In this document: one piece after another, positions 1 through 6,587 of the stretch
How the letters are laid out: every line of letters starts with the position of its first letter
Numbering within the stretch: position 1 is the first letter of the stretch
Assembly (NCBI GenBank): GCA_031283515.1
Contig: JAITBS010000230.1
Location: forward strand, 1 to 8,388
DNA from: Planctomycetaceae bacterium
GTDB taxonomy: Bacteria > Planctomycetota > Planctomycetia > Pirellulales > Thermoguttaceae
Reading direction: 5' to 3'
Length of the DNA stretch: 8,388 bases
Program-made: the position numbers and the translations under genes
The notes under the pieces: generated by a model
Told to the model about the DNA's origin: nothing
Seen by the model: the letters and a program-made list of their open reading frames with translations, nothing else
Database searches by the model: none

Positions 1-235
1 ACCACAAGAAGTTCGACCAATGTAAAGCCGAACGGTGAAGAACGAAGGAGTCGTAAGAGGTTTGTAGAAAAGAGTTTAGAACGTGAACATGCTCTATTAT
101 CCGTTCTTAACTTTCCACTACATAGCGCCCCCCCCCCTGCTTTTCCTGCTTTACCCATTTTAACATTGGCATTTTCGCCAAATTTTGCATCATATTTTTC
201 ACCAAATTTAAGAGGTTTTCCACAAAGTTTTTCAT
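1..235 (-). CDS. Prepilin-like protein with N-terminal methylation motif (DUF1559 type), 5' part; apparent frameshift at a G tract; runs off left edge
   Basis: Seen: read on the minus strand, positions 1-35 encode P-F-G-F-T-L-V-E-L-L-V-V, the cleavage/methylation motif of type IV and type II secretion (pseudo)pilins, where a prepilin peptidase would cut after the G at 27-29. In Planctomycetota this motif typically opens DUF1559 proteins, so that family is inferred; the rest lies outside the window. The pilin frame has no stop from 251 to 1. The best start, ATG at 235, has an AAGGA SD 8 nt upstream but lies in another frame (M-K-N-F-V-E-N-L-L-N-L-V-K...) that ends at TAA 107-109 after 42 codons. 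A tract of ten G (128-137) sits where the frames must join; eleven or eight G would fuse them into a leader of about 70 residues. The alternative in-frame start, ATG at 158, has no SD. The pilin motif is secure; the exact start and whether the tract is a sequencing error are not. Confidence 0.72.
128..137. repeat. Homopolymeric (C)10 tract, G10 on the coding strand of the prepilin gene
   Basis: Ten consecutive C on the plus strand, read as ten G in the prepilin mRNA. It is by far the longest G/C homopolymer in this A+T-rich window and sits inside the leader of the prepilin gene, where the upstream and downstream open frames differ by one base. Such tracts mutate by slipped-strand replication and also allow RNA polymerase or ribosome slippage. 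The observed length leaves the SD-supported frame out of register with the pilin motif. Confidence 0.9.
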
Positions 236-243
236 TGTTGTGT

Positions 244-248
244 TCCTT
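244..248 (-). promoter_or_regulatory. Shine-Dalgarno of the prepilin gene
   Basis: AAGGA on the minus strand, 8 nt before ATG at 235. It favours 235 over the in-frame but SD-less ATG at 158, and so decides that the G tract must be crossed in a different frame. Confidence 0.6.
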
Positions 249-334
249 ATTTTATAAGTTTTTTTTGAAATAACCGTTATTCGTTTACCATGACAATCAG
301 GTAAATAGAACGTAAATACGGTTTAGATTAACGA

Positions 335-363
335 ATTTTACACAAAATAACCTGAAATGTCAA
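335..363 (-). promoter_or_regulatory. Sigma70-type promoter for the prepilin gene
   Basis: On the minus strand TTGACA (363-358) is followed after exactly 17 nt by TAAAAT (340-335). This is a near-consensus housekeeping promoter. Transcription would start near 328, giving a leader of about 93 nt before ATG 235. It shows that the prepilin gene can be transcribed independently of the upstream beta-galactosidase. Confidence 0.72.
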
Positions 364-401
364 CAGAGAGTTCGCTTTTTTTTCGGCGTTTCAAAAAATT
401 C

Positions 402-465
402 GTATCTATTCAACAGTGATCTTATTATGGTAGGCGATGTTTTGCCAAAGGTTTTTAAGCAATAC
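402..465 (+). repeat. Interspersed repeat, copy C (diverged, with 16-nt insertion)
   Basis: Contains GTATCTATTCA (402-412) and GGTAGGCGATGTTT (429-442), both exactly present in copy D near 8010-8032 on the other strand, where they are contiguous. In this copy they are separated by 16 extra bases (413-428). The 3' part (451-465, G-TTTTTAAGCAATAC) matches the GTTTTAAACAATAC segment of copy A at 7887-7900. The element lies between the beta-galactosidase stop and the prepilin promoter. Confidence 0.6.
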
Positions 466-495
466 ACAAAATCGGTCAGAATTACCGAATCAACC

Positions 496-526
496 GTTTG
501 CGACGTTCCGGCGAAACGTCGCAAAC
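496..526. repeat. Perfect 12-bp inverted repeat (hairpin) after the beta-galactosidase gene
   Basis: Arms GTTTGCGACGTT (496-507) and AACGTCGCAAAC (515-526) are perfectly complementary around a 7-nt loop (CCGGCGA). It lies 56 nt beyond the beta-galactosidase stop, in its 3' untranslated region. No T run follows on either strand, so it is not a canonical intrinsic terminator. A role in mRNA 3'-end stabilisation, factor-dependent termination or protein binding is possible. Confidence 0.75.
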
Positions 527-581
527 CTTATGGAAATCGGCGTCTTTACTAAAATTACCACTAAATAATTAACTACTTTAT

Positions 582-3500
582 TCAGAACGTTTGACGTGCA
601 AGTTTTGCGGGGTCATCGTTGGGAGTTAACGGAACAACACGGTATTTCAACGTGTATTTCGATTCCTTAAGCCGAAATTCGTTGTGCGTCTGCGCTCCCC
701 AACTGTCGTCACCACCCACTCCCATTTGAGCATAGTCGATGTTCACAAAAATATCCTTGCTCTTCGTCATTTTGTACGGATGGTCATGTCTTTCGAGCTC
801 TTCTTTTGAATACCGCAACGCACCAAATGCAATCGTTCCCGCATCAAGTTTGCCCTTCGTCTGACCCCGCAACTTAATATCCGACTCGTTAGGCATCGAA
901 CAGAATAGGAAACCATTACCTTCCTTGTTACGGAAAGAAACCCAACGAACATCGGTTCGGTTCCCATTTTCACCGGGTTCCGTGTAGTCGGCAACAAACA
1001 TCTCCTCAACTGTTGTCTTGTAACGCCCAACAGCCGAACCCTCTTTTCTGTCCCAATAATTTTCGTCAGAACCACGACCATAATATTCAACTTGATCGTA
1101 TTCGCCGGACAACACCAATTGTGTACCAATTCGCGGCGGATCAATCATACCAGCCGGTTTGTTGACATCAAAAATCACAACAACTCCATTGTCCGTCACT
1201 CCATAAGTTAATTGAGCATTGACTTCGGCTGGCGTTTCTTGCTCAGTACGCCAAATACCATGACGATTCGATAAATTGTTACCGCGATCATTATCGGTCG
1301 GAGCACGCCAAAAATCGGGTTGCGGCTGCGTACCAAGTATTTTTTGTAATTTCTCCAAACCCGCACGCTGATCCCAAATCACTTTCGTACGCGGTGCGGC
1401 TTTGTTGTATTCCGGTAACGGAATTTGTTCCCATGCAACAACATGTCCCTTTTTCGCCCACGCCGTATCTTCTTTCAGAATAAACCGAATATTGACAAAA
1501 TATTCCGTACCGGATTCCTCGTTTGTTAATTCCGGCTGTTTCGTCAATATCCGAACAATTTTTGTTTCCTGCGGTTTAATCTCTTCAAGACCGGCAATCA
1601 CTTCCTGCGAAATCACCTTGCCGTCCGCAACAAGTTCCGCAATACCTTCAAGATTAGTAAGCGGTACAAAAAAGTTTTCGTTATAAATAGAAAAATCGTT
1701 ACCGTTGCGTTGAACCCAAATATTTTGGTATTCCTTTTTCACTTCGTTCAATCCGGGATGCGGTTTGCGGTCAGGCGACACCAAACCGTTGCAACAAAAA
1801 TTCTGATCACTCGGAACCCCAACAGGTCCGAAATCACCGCCGAATGCATAATACTTACCGCTTGGATTTTTCGTTTCCTCCCGAACCGCTTTGGAAAAAT
1901 CAATATCAATAACCGGTTGATCATTGAGTTCAATTTTTGCCGAAGCAATATAAGCATGAACAATTCGGTTTTTGTGATGAGCGTTTCGCCCGATTTCAAC
2001 CGGTTCAATTGCGTTACCAATTCCTCCGGTGTACGGAGTTCTTCCCAAAACCTGACCGTCAACCGCAAAAACAATTTCTTTACCGTCGTATGTTCCGGTA
2101 ATCGTATGCCAATGATTGTACCAATTTTTCGGAACATCAACGGTAATATCCGTCCAGCCGTTATTGTGTACATAAAATTGAATTGAATTTTGATTCACCT
2201 GTTTCAATCCGAATTGCGTATCACCTTTGCCGATAAACGGACCGGTTGTACCGTCAATCGGAAATACCAACGCTTCAAGTTTCAATTTTTTGTTACCGAC
2301 ATTGATGGTTGACGGTTCCGAAACAGTCGCATAACCTTGCAGAAACTTCTTGCCGTCTTTTTCAATAATCGTACCGGAAACAGACGTTTTTAACGACGCC
2401 GGAAGAACCCAATGTCCCGGAATATCCGTCAGAAGACCTTGATCAACCCAATCCCAAATAAAACCGCCTTGCAAGTTCGGATATTTTCGTATCGCATCCC
2501 AATATTTGAAAAGATCACCGTTTGAGTTGCCCATTGCGTGGGAATATTCGCACTGAATTAACGGTTTTTGGGGATTATTTTCAACGTATTTAATCATATC
2601 CCAAACCTTCATGTACATCGGGCAACAAAAATCGGAATTGCGATCCCAACTGGCGCGTTCGTAATGAACAGGTCGTGTCGGGTCGTGTTCCTTGAGCCAA
2701 TCGTAAGTTGTTTCAAAATTCGCACCGTTTCCCGCTTCATTGCCAAGCGACCAAATAATTACCGACGTATAATTTTTGTCACGCTCATACATGCGGATTG
2801 TTCGATTAAGATGAGCTTCCTTAAACGCCGGATGTTTTGCCAATGTCGTATCGCCGTAACCCATGCCGTGCGATTCAATATTCGCTTCATCAATCACGTA
2901 AAGCCCGTATTGATCGCAAAGCGAATACCAATGCGGATCATTCGGATAATGCGATGTCCGAACCGCATTGACATTATTTTGTTTCATAATTTTAATATCG
3001 TTAATCATTGATTCAACCGACATCGTATGTCCGTTAACCGGATCATGTTCATGACGATTAACACCTTTGAGCAGAATGGGTTTGCCGTTCACGAGCAGTT
3101 GGGCGTTTTTGATTTCAACGGTACGAAAACCAATCGGAACCGAAATTTTCTGTTGACCGCAAGTCAATTCCAATGTGTACAGATTCGGTGTTTCGGCTGT
3201 CCAGAGTATTGGTTTTTCAATGTTCACCGTAAACTTGCCGGTTGTTCCTAAAGAACGATCTGACCGTAACGGAATAGAATTTTCGTTTTCTTTTAAGACA
3301 ACTTCAACCGGAGTTTCCGGTGTTCGTAATACTTCAACGTTTAATGTTCCATTTTTGTAGTTGTCGTCAAGTTTTGTGATCACTTTCACATCGCTGATAT
3401 GTTTTTGCGGCAAGGCGTACAAAAACACGTCGCGGAAAATTCCGGACAACCGCCAGAAGTCTTGACATTCGAGCCACGAACCATCCGACCAACGGAACAC

Positions 3501-4160
3501 TTCCACTGCAATTTTATTCTTGCCCGGCTTAACATATTTCGTAACATCGAACTCAACCGCAGTTCGTGAATCTTTTCCCATGCCGACTTTTTCGCCGTTG
3601 ACCCAGACGTAAAACAGGGATTCAACACCGGCGAAATGCAAGATAATATTCTGACCGGAATAATGTTGCGGAATTTCAAAATCGCGCCGATACATTCCGA
3701 TGGGATTATAAGCGATTTGTAATTTCGGCGGGTTCCAAGGTTTTTCCCAAGGATAAGGAATATTGACATAAATCGGATAATCGTCCACAATTCCGCCGAG
3801 ATTTTTCGGAGCAAAATCTTTGAGTTGCCCGATAAAACGCGGCAATTGCCAATTCGACGGAACCGGCAGATTAAGCCATTTGGAATCATCATAATCCTGT
3901 TTCGCAAAATCGGTAATTCGTTCTGCCGGTTTATGAACGAGTTGGAATTTCCAATCGCCGTTGAGGAGAACACAATTTTTTTCGTTACCGTTATAAAACG
4001 GCACAACCGCACTGGAACGCGGCGGAAGATTGTTAATTCCGGTTAATTGCGGATTTTCCCAATCGTTGACATTGGGGACATTGGTTTCCTGTGCGAAAAC
4101 AGGGAACATGTTGAAAACAAAGAGACATTGAAACATCGACAACAAAAATAATCGTTTCAT
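582..4160 (-). CDS. lacZ: Secreted GH2 beta-galactosidase (LacZ type) with inserted LamG-like domain
   Basis: A 1192-residue exported enzyme predicted to hydrolyse terminal beta-D-galactosides. Residues 1-23 form a signal peptide (M-K-R-L-F then hydrophobic, ending F-P-V-F-A) without a lipobox. The order is: jelly-roll sugar-binding domain (about 50-250), Ig-like domain (about 253-348), TIM barrel (about 350-575 plus the stretch after 769), Ig-like linker, and C-terminal Bgal small-chain domain (about 930-1180). Alignment by eye to E. coli LacZ gives acid/base E475 (S-L-G-N-E), nucleophile E538 (C-E-Y-S-H), N103, D234, H404, E429, H431, H541, W569, F788, N791 and W1154, so the active site looks complete. 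Residues about 583-765 are absent from LacZ and look like a concanavalin/LamG jelly roll (W-H-T-I-T-G-T-Y-D-G-K... V-D-G). Native substrate is unknown; export suggests galactose-containing glycans. It has its own promoter, an AAGGA SD (4172-4176), and ends in TGA. Confidence 0.95.
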   Translation of the reverse strand: MKRLFLLSMFQCLFVFNMFPVFAQETNVPNVNDWENPQLTGINNLPPRSSAVVPFYNGNEKNCVLLNGDWKFQLVHKPAERITDFAKQDYDDSKWLNLPVPSNWQLPRFIGQLKDFAPKNLGGIVDDYPIYVNIPYPWEKPWNPPKLQIAYNPIGMYRRDFEIPQHYSGQNIILHFAGVESLFYVWVNGEKVGMGKDSRTAVEFDVTKYVKPGKNKIAVEVFRWSDGSWLECQDFWRLSGIFRDVFLYALPQKHISDVKVITKLDDNYKNGTLNVEVLRTPETPVEVVLKENENSIPLRSDRSLGTTGKFTVNIEKPILWTAETPNLYTLELTCGQQKISVPIGFRTVEIKNAQLLVNGKPILLKGVNRHEHDPVNGHTMSVESMINDIKIMKQNNVNAVRTSHYPNDPHWYSLCDQYGLYVIDEANIESHGMGYGDTTLAKHPAFKEAHLNRTIRMYERDKNYTSVIIWSLGNEAGNGANFETTYDWLKEHDPTRPVHYERASWDRNSDFCCPMYMKVWDMIKYVENNPQKPLIQCEYSHAMGNSNGDLFKYWDAIRKYPNLQGGFIWDWVDQGLLTDIPGHWVLPASLKTSVSGTIIEKDGKKFLQGYATVSEPSTINVGNKKLKLEALVFPIDGTTGPFIGKGDTQFGLKQVNQNSIQFYVHNNGWTDITVDVPKNWYNHWHTITGTYDGKEIVFAVDGQVLGRTPYTGGIGNAIEPVEIGRNAHHKNRIVHAYIASAKIELNDQPVIDIDFSKAVREETKNPSGKYYAFGGDFGPVGVPSDQNFCCNGLVSPDRKPHPGLNEVKKEYQNIWVQRNGNDFSIYNENFFVPLTNLEGIAELVADGKVISQEVIAGLEEIKPQETKIVRILTKQPELTNEESGTEYFVNIRFILKEDTAWAKKGHVVAWEQIPLPEYNKAAPRTKVIWDQRAGLEKLQKILGTQPQPDFWRAPTDNDRGNNLSNRHGIWRTEQETPAEVNAQLTYGVTDNGVVVIFDVNKPAGMIDPPRIGTQLVLSGEYDQVEYYGRGSDENYWDRKEGSAVGRYKTTVEEMFVADYTEPGENGNRTDVRWVSFRNKEGNGFLFCSMPNESDIKLRGQTKGKLDAGTIAFGALRYSKEELERHDHPYKMTKSKDIFVNIDYAQMGVGGDDSWGAQTHNEFRLKESKYTLKYRVVPLTPNDDPAKLARQTF

Positions 4161-4225
4161 AATTAGTTAATTCCTTAAAAAAAGTTTAGGAATGGGACAA
4201 ACAACTCTTGATAAACACAACGTAT

Positions 4226-4234
4226 AGTATAGCA
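4226..4234 (-). promoter_or_regulatory. Extended -10 promoter of the beta-galactosidase gene
   Basis: The minus strand reads TGC-TATACT (4234-4226), an extended -10 element. No good -35 is seen at 16-18 nt, where the sequence is an A/T run, which fits an extended -10 promoter. The start site would be near 4219, giving a leader of about 59 nt with AAGGA at 4176-4172, 11 nt before the ATG. I see no operator-like palindrome over it. Confidence 0.5.
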
Positions 4235-4352
4235 TCCTATTCCGATAAAAAAATAACTCCGGCAAAATTTTGATTTTGATTAATCTTTCCTGCTCATCAT
4301 CAATTGTTGCCTACCTCTTGATTTTCGCATGTAAACCGGATATAAATTTTGT

Positions 4353-4358
4353 TATACT
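4353..4358 (+). promoter_or_regulatory. Weak alternative -10 (TATACT) upstream of the CNNM gene
   Basis: TATACT at 4353-4358 is a good -10 hexamer, but the matching -35 position holds only TGTAAA (4330-4335), half of consensus. It lies upstream of the better candidate at 4390-4418 and would give a leader of more than 200 nt. Confidence 0.25.
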
Positions 4359-4389
4359 CTTTGCAAATTGAGATTCGGTATTCGTTTTT

Positions 4390-4418
4390 TTGACAGAATT
4401 GAATTACGTGAGTATCGT
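4390..4418 (+). promoter_or_regulatory. Sigma70-type promoter for the CNNM/YycJ-like genes
   Basis: TTGACA (4390-4395), a 17-nt spacer, and TATCGT (4413-4418, 4 of 6 to consensus). The start site would be near 4425, leaving about 150 nt of leader that contains the inverted repeat at 4445-4507. Confidence 0.5.
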
Positions 4419-4435
4419 GTAACTGTTTATTTTTA

Positions 4436-4507
4436 TCCGCAGAGTCCGCAGATTTTCAAAGGTTATTTTTTTTGAGACAATCTGTGAAAATCAGCGTCAT
4501 TTACGGA
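4436..4507 (+). repeat. Tandem 9-mer plus imperfect inverted repeat in the CNNM leader
   Basis: TCCGCAGAG (4436-4444) is followed by TCCGCAGAT (4445-4453). GATTTTCA (4451-4458) pairs perfectly with TGAAAATC (4485-4492), and the outer TCCG (4445-4448) pairs with CGGA (4504-4507) across a bulged region. The right arm resembles 531-549 near the prepilin gene (TGGAAATCGGCGTC-TTTAC against TGAAAATCAGCGTCATTTAC), so it may be a dispersed repeat rather than a gene-specific regulator. Confidence 0.45.
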
Positions 4508-4582
4508 CTATTGAAACAATGTATTTGAGCGGTTAATAAAATAGACAGTTACCTTTTATACTTTACGACATTGAAGTTTTGT

Positions 4583-5656
4583 ATGATTTTGTTTTCAGTT
4601 TTTCTTGGTTTTTTGGCTTTGATACTTAGTGCTACGTTTAGTGGTTCCGAGACGGCGTTTTATCGTATTCCCAAACTTCGTCTTCGTCTTGATGTTATGG
4701 AAAACGATTCGGTTGCCAAACGGATGTTGCGGCTTATTGAGAATCCCAGTATGTTTGTTGCCACTGTTTTGGTTGGGAATAATGTTGCCAATTATATGAT
4801 TTCTTTGGCAACTGTTTTGTTGGTAAGCCGTTTAATACCTCAGTCGCGCGGAATTTTTGTCGAGATCGGATCAACATTGATTCTTGCTCCGTTGTTGTTT
4901 ATTTATGGTGAGATGTTTCCGAAATATCTTTCATTGCGTGCGCCCAATCGTATGCTTCGATTATTTTCACCGATTCTTGTTTTCTGCGATTGGCTTTTTC
5001 TTCCGGTAACAGCGATGTTACAAATTATAAATCTTATTCTCACTAATTTTCTTGGAACACCTCGTCAATTACTTCAATGGACATTGGGTCGTCAAGAGTT
5101 GGCTCGGGTACTGGACGAAGGGCAGGAAACCGGAATTTTGTTCGATACCCAACGGCGTTTGGCGAACGGAGTTTTCGATGTTTCCTCGCAACTCATTAAA
5201 GATTGGGTTATTCCTCAATCCCATTTTCCAATAATTACCACAGACATGAAACCGGCGAAAGTGCTTGAAATTGCACGACAAAATCATTGTGTTGAGATGC
5301 CGGTTTACGATCATGAACAATTTTTCGAAGATAAATCCATTGAAACGGAATATGGAGATATACCGGTTGGTTATATCCGAACCATTGATCTTGAAATTGC
5401 TATCCGTAACCAATTAGATGAACAATCCCGACTGTTGCTTCATCTTTTGCACACGGAGTTGCCCATCCGAAGCACCGTCGAAATCTCCAGCCGTCATACT
5501 CTTCTGACAGGAATGATCCTCATGCAAACACTTCATGGTTCATTCGGTTGTGTGGTCAATGAACACCGTCAATGTATTGGTTTTGTCCGTTCTGATCAAT
5601 TACGTGATGTTCTTCTCGGTAAAACATCGTTAACCGATTCGCGTGTTGTTTCATAA
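4583..5656 (+). CDS. CNNM/DUF21-domain transmembrane protein with degenerate CBS pair
   Basis: An inner-membrane protein of the CNNM/CorC-like family, some of which handle Mg2+ or other divalent cations; transport here is not shown. Numbering from the upstream TTG at 4571, signature motifs are S-G-S-E-T-A-F (24-30), V-G-N-N-V-A-N (68-74) and G-E-M-F-P-K (113-118), with hydrophobic spans near 5-22, 62-87, 98-116 and 133-160. Residues about 212-350 fit a divergent CBS-domain pair. At 357-361 residues it lacks the C-terminal CorC/HlyC domain of longer relatives. Neither start has an SD; I prefer ATG 4583, which puts the first membrane span at the N-terminus, over TTG 4571 in the same frame. Planctomycetes often carry two such genes side by side, but only one is seen here. 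The next gene follows after 51 nt on the same strand without a terminator, so co-transcription is likely. Confidence 0.85.
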   Translation: MILFSVFLGFLALILSATFSGSETAFYRIPKLRLRLDVMENDSVAKRMLRLIENPSMFVATVLVGNNVANYMISLATVLLVSRLIPQSRGIFVEIGSTLILAPLLFIYGEMFPKYLSLRAPNRMLRLFSPILVFCDWLFLPVTAMLQIINLILTNFLGTPRQLLQWTLGRQELARVLDEGQETGILFDTQRRLANGVFDVSSQLIKDWVIPQSHFPIITTDMKPAKVLEIARQNHCVEMPVYDHEQFFEDKSIETEYGDIPVGYIRTIDLEIAIRNQLDEQSRLLLHLLHTELPIRSTVEISSRHTLLTGMILMQTLHGSFGCVVNEHRQCIGFVRSDQLRDVLLGKTSLTDSRVVS

Positions 5657-5707
5657 TATTCCGTAACTATTTTTTATAACCGTTTATCATTTTATAACAC
5701 TATTTTT

Positions 5708-6499
5708 ATGAATGCACTTCGAATAGTTTCGCTCCAGTCAGGAAGTAACGGTAACAGTTATTTTGTTGAATCCGGCAATATCCGATTTCTTATTGATTCT
5801 GGAATTACGGCGTCGCGAACTGTTGAACGGCTTACTCATGCTGGTATTGATATTGCGTCGGTTCAGGGGATTCTTATTTCCCATGCTCATTCTGATCATA
5901 TTAGTGGGGCAGGAGTATTACATCGACGGTACAAAATTCCTGTTTGGTTGACGCAAGGAGCTTATCATCAGGTAAGCACTTCGCCCAATATTGCCAAAAA
6001 ATTAGGAAAGTTACAAGAACCTCATCTTTTTCATGCCGGCGAATCACTTCAATTTGACGGAGTAACTATTGAAACGATTTCTACTCCGCATGATGCACTT
6101 GATTCTGTATGTTTTGTTTTTGATGATGGACAGGTACGGTTGGGAATTATAACGGATTTAGGTTGCCGTTTTCTGGGGCTTGGTGAAATTGTGGAAACGC
6201 TTGATGCAATACTGCTTGAGAGTAATTATGACGAAAAAATGCTTGAAACCGGTATGTATCCAGAGGAATTAAAACAACGTATCCGAAGTAATACGGGACA
6301 TCTTTCCAATATAGAATCTGCCAAATTGATTCAACAACACGGAAAACATTTGCGTTGGGCATGTCTGGGACATCTTTCCGAACACAATAATACTCCCGAA
6401 AAAACACTTGATACACATCAAAAAATGATTGGTAACAATCTTGATATTTTCATCGCATCCCGTTATCAATGTACCGAGCTTCCTGCCTTGTACCATTAA
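5708..6499 (+). CDS. YycJ/WalJ-family metallo-beta-lactamase-fold hydrolase
   Basis: A 263-residue cytoplasmic protein, the usual length for the YycJ/WalJ (VicX) family. The opening S-L-Q-S-G-S-N-G-N-S-Y and L-I-D-S-G are typical. Metal ligands are visible as H-A-H-S-D-H (59-64), H128 (T-P-H-D-A), D150 (I-T-D-L-G) and H222 (L-G-H-L-S-E-H-N-N), and the family motif N-T-G-H-L-S-N lies at 195-201. In Bacillus, members are linked to mutation avoidance and reported as DNA exonucleases; whether this one is a nuclease is inferred. No signal peptide is present. The ATG has no SD. It lies 51 nt after the CNNM gene and 88 nt before the glycosyltransferase, with no terminator between. Family assignment is firm, substrate is not. 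Confidence 0.9.
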   Translation: MNALRIVSLQSGSNGNSYFVESGNIRFLIDSGITASRTVERLTHAGIDIASVQGILISHAHSDHISGAGVLHRRYKIPVWLTQGAYHQVSTSPNIAKKLGKLQEPHLFHAGESLQFDGVTIETISTPHDALDSVCFVFDDGQVRLGIITDLGCRFLGLGEIVETLDAILLESNYDEKMLETGMYPEELKQRIRSNTGHLSNIESAKLIQQHGKHLRWACLGHLSEHNNTPEKTLDTHQKMIGNNLDIFIASRYQCTELPALYH

Positions 6500-6517
6500 T
6501 TCACAAAATAATTGCTA

Positions 6518-6546
6518 TTGACTTGTTACCGGTATTTTTCTATCAT
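6518..6546 (+). promoter_or_regulatory. Sigma70-type promoter for the glycosyltransferase gene
   Basis: TTGACT (6518-6523), a 17-nt spacer, and TATCAT (6541-6546), each 5 of 6 to consensus. Start near 6553 gives a short leader of about 35 nt. This allows the glycosyltransferase to be expressed separately from the YycJ-like gene. Confidence 0.65.
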
Positions 6547-6587
6547 CGCATCATTCTTTAAAAAATCATCACAACTCCCATAACACC

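Noticed and set aside
1402..3360. Several plus-strand open frames of 60-160 codons opposite the beta-galactosidase
   Set aside because: They are antisense shadows of a gene with a full set of conserved residues. Their products are low-complexity in composition and match no family I recognise.
3386..4012. Minus-strand open frame of 208 codons in another frame of the beta-galactosidase
   Set aside because: It overlaps conserved LacZ sequence (S-N-W-Q, R-L-S-G-I-F), has no SD and has arginine/serine-rich shadow composition.
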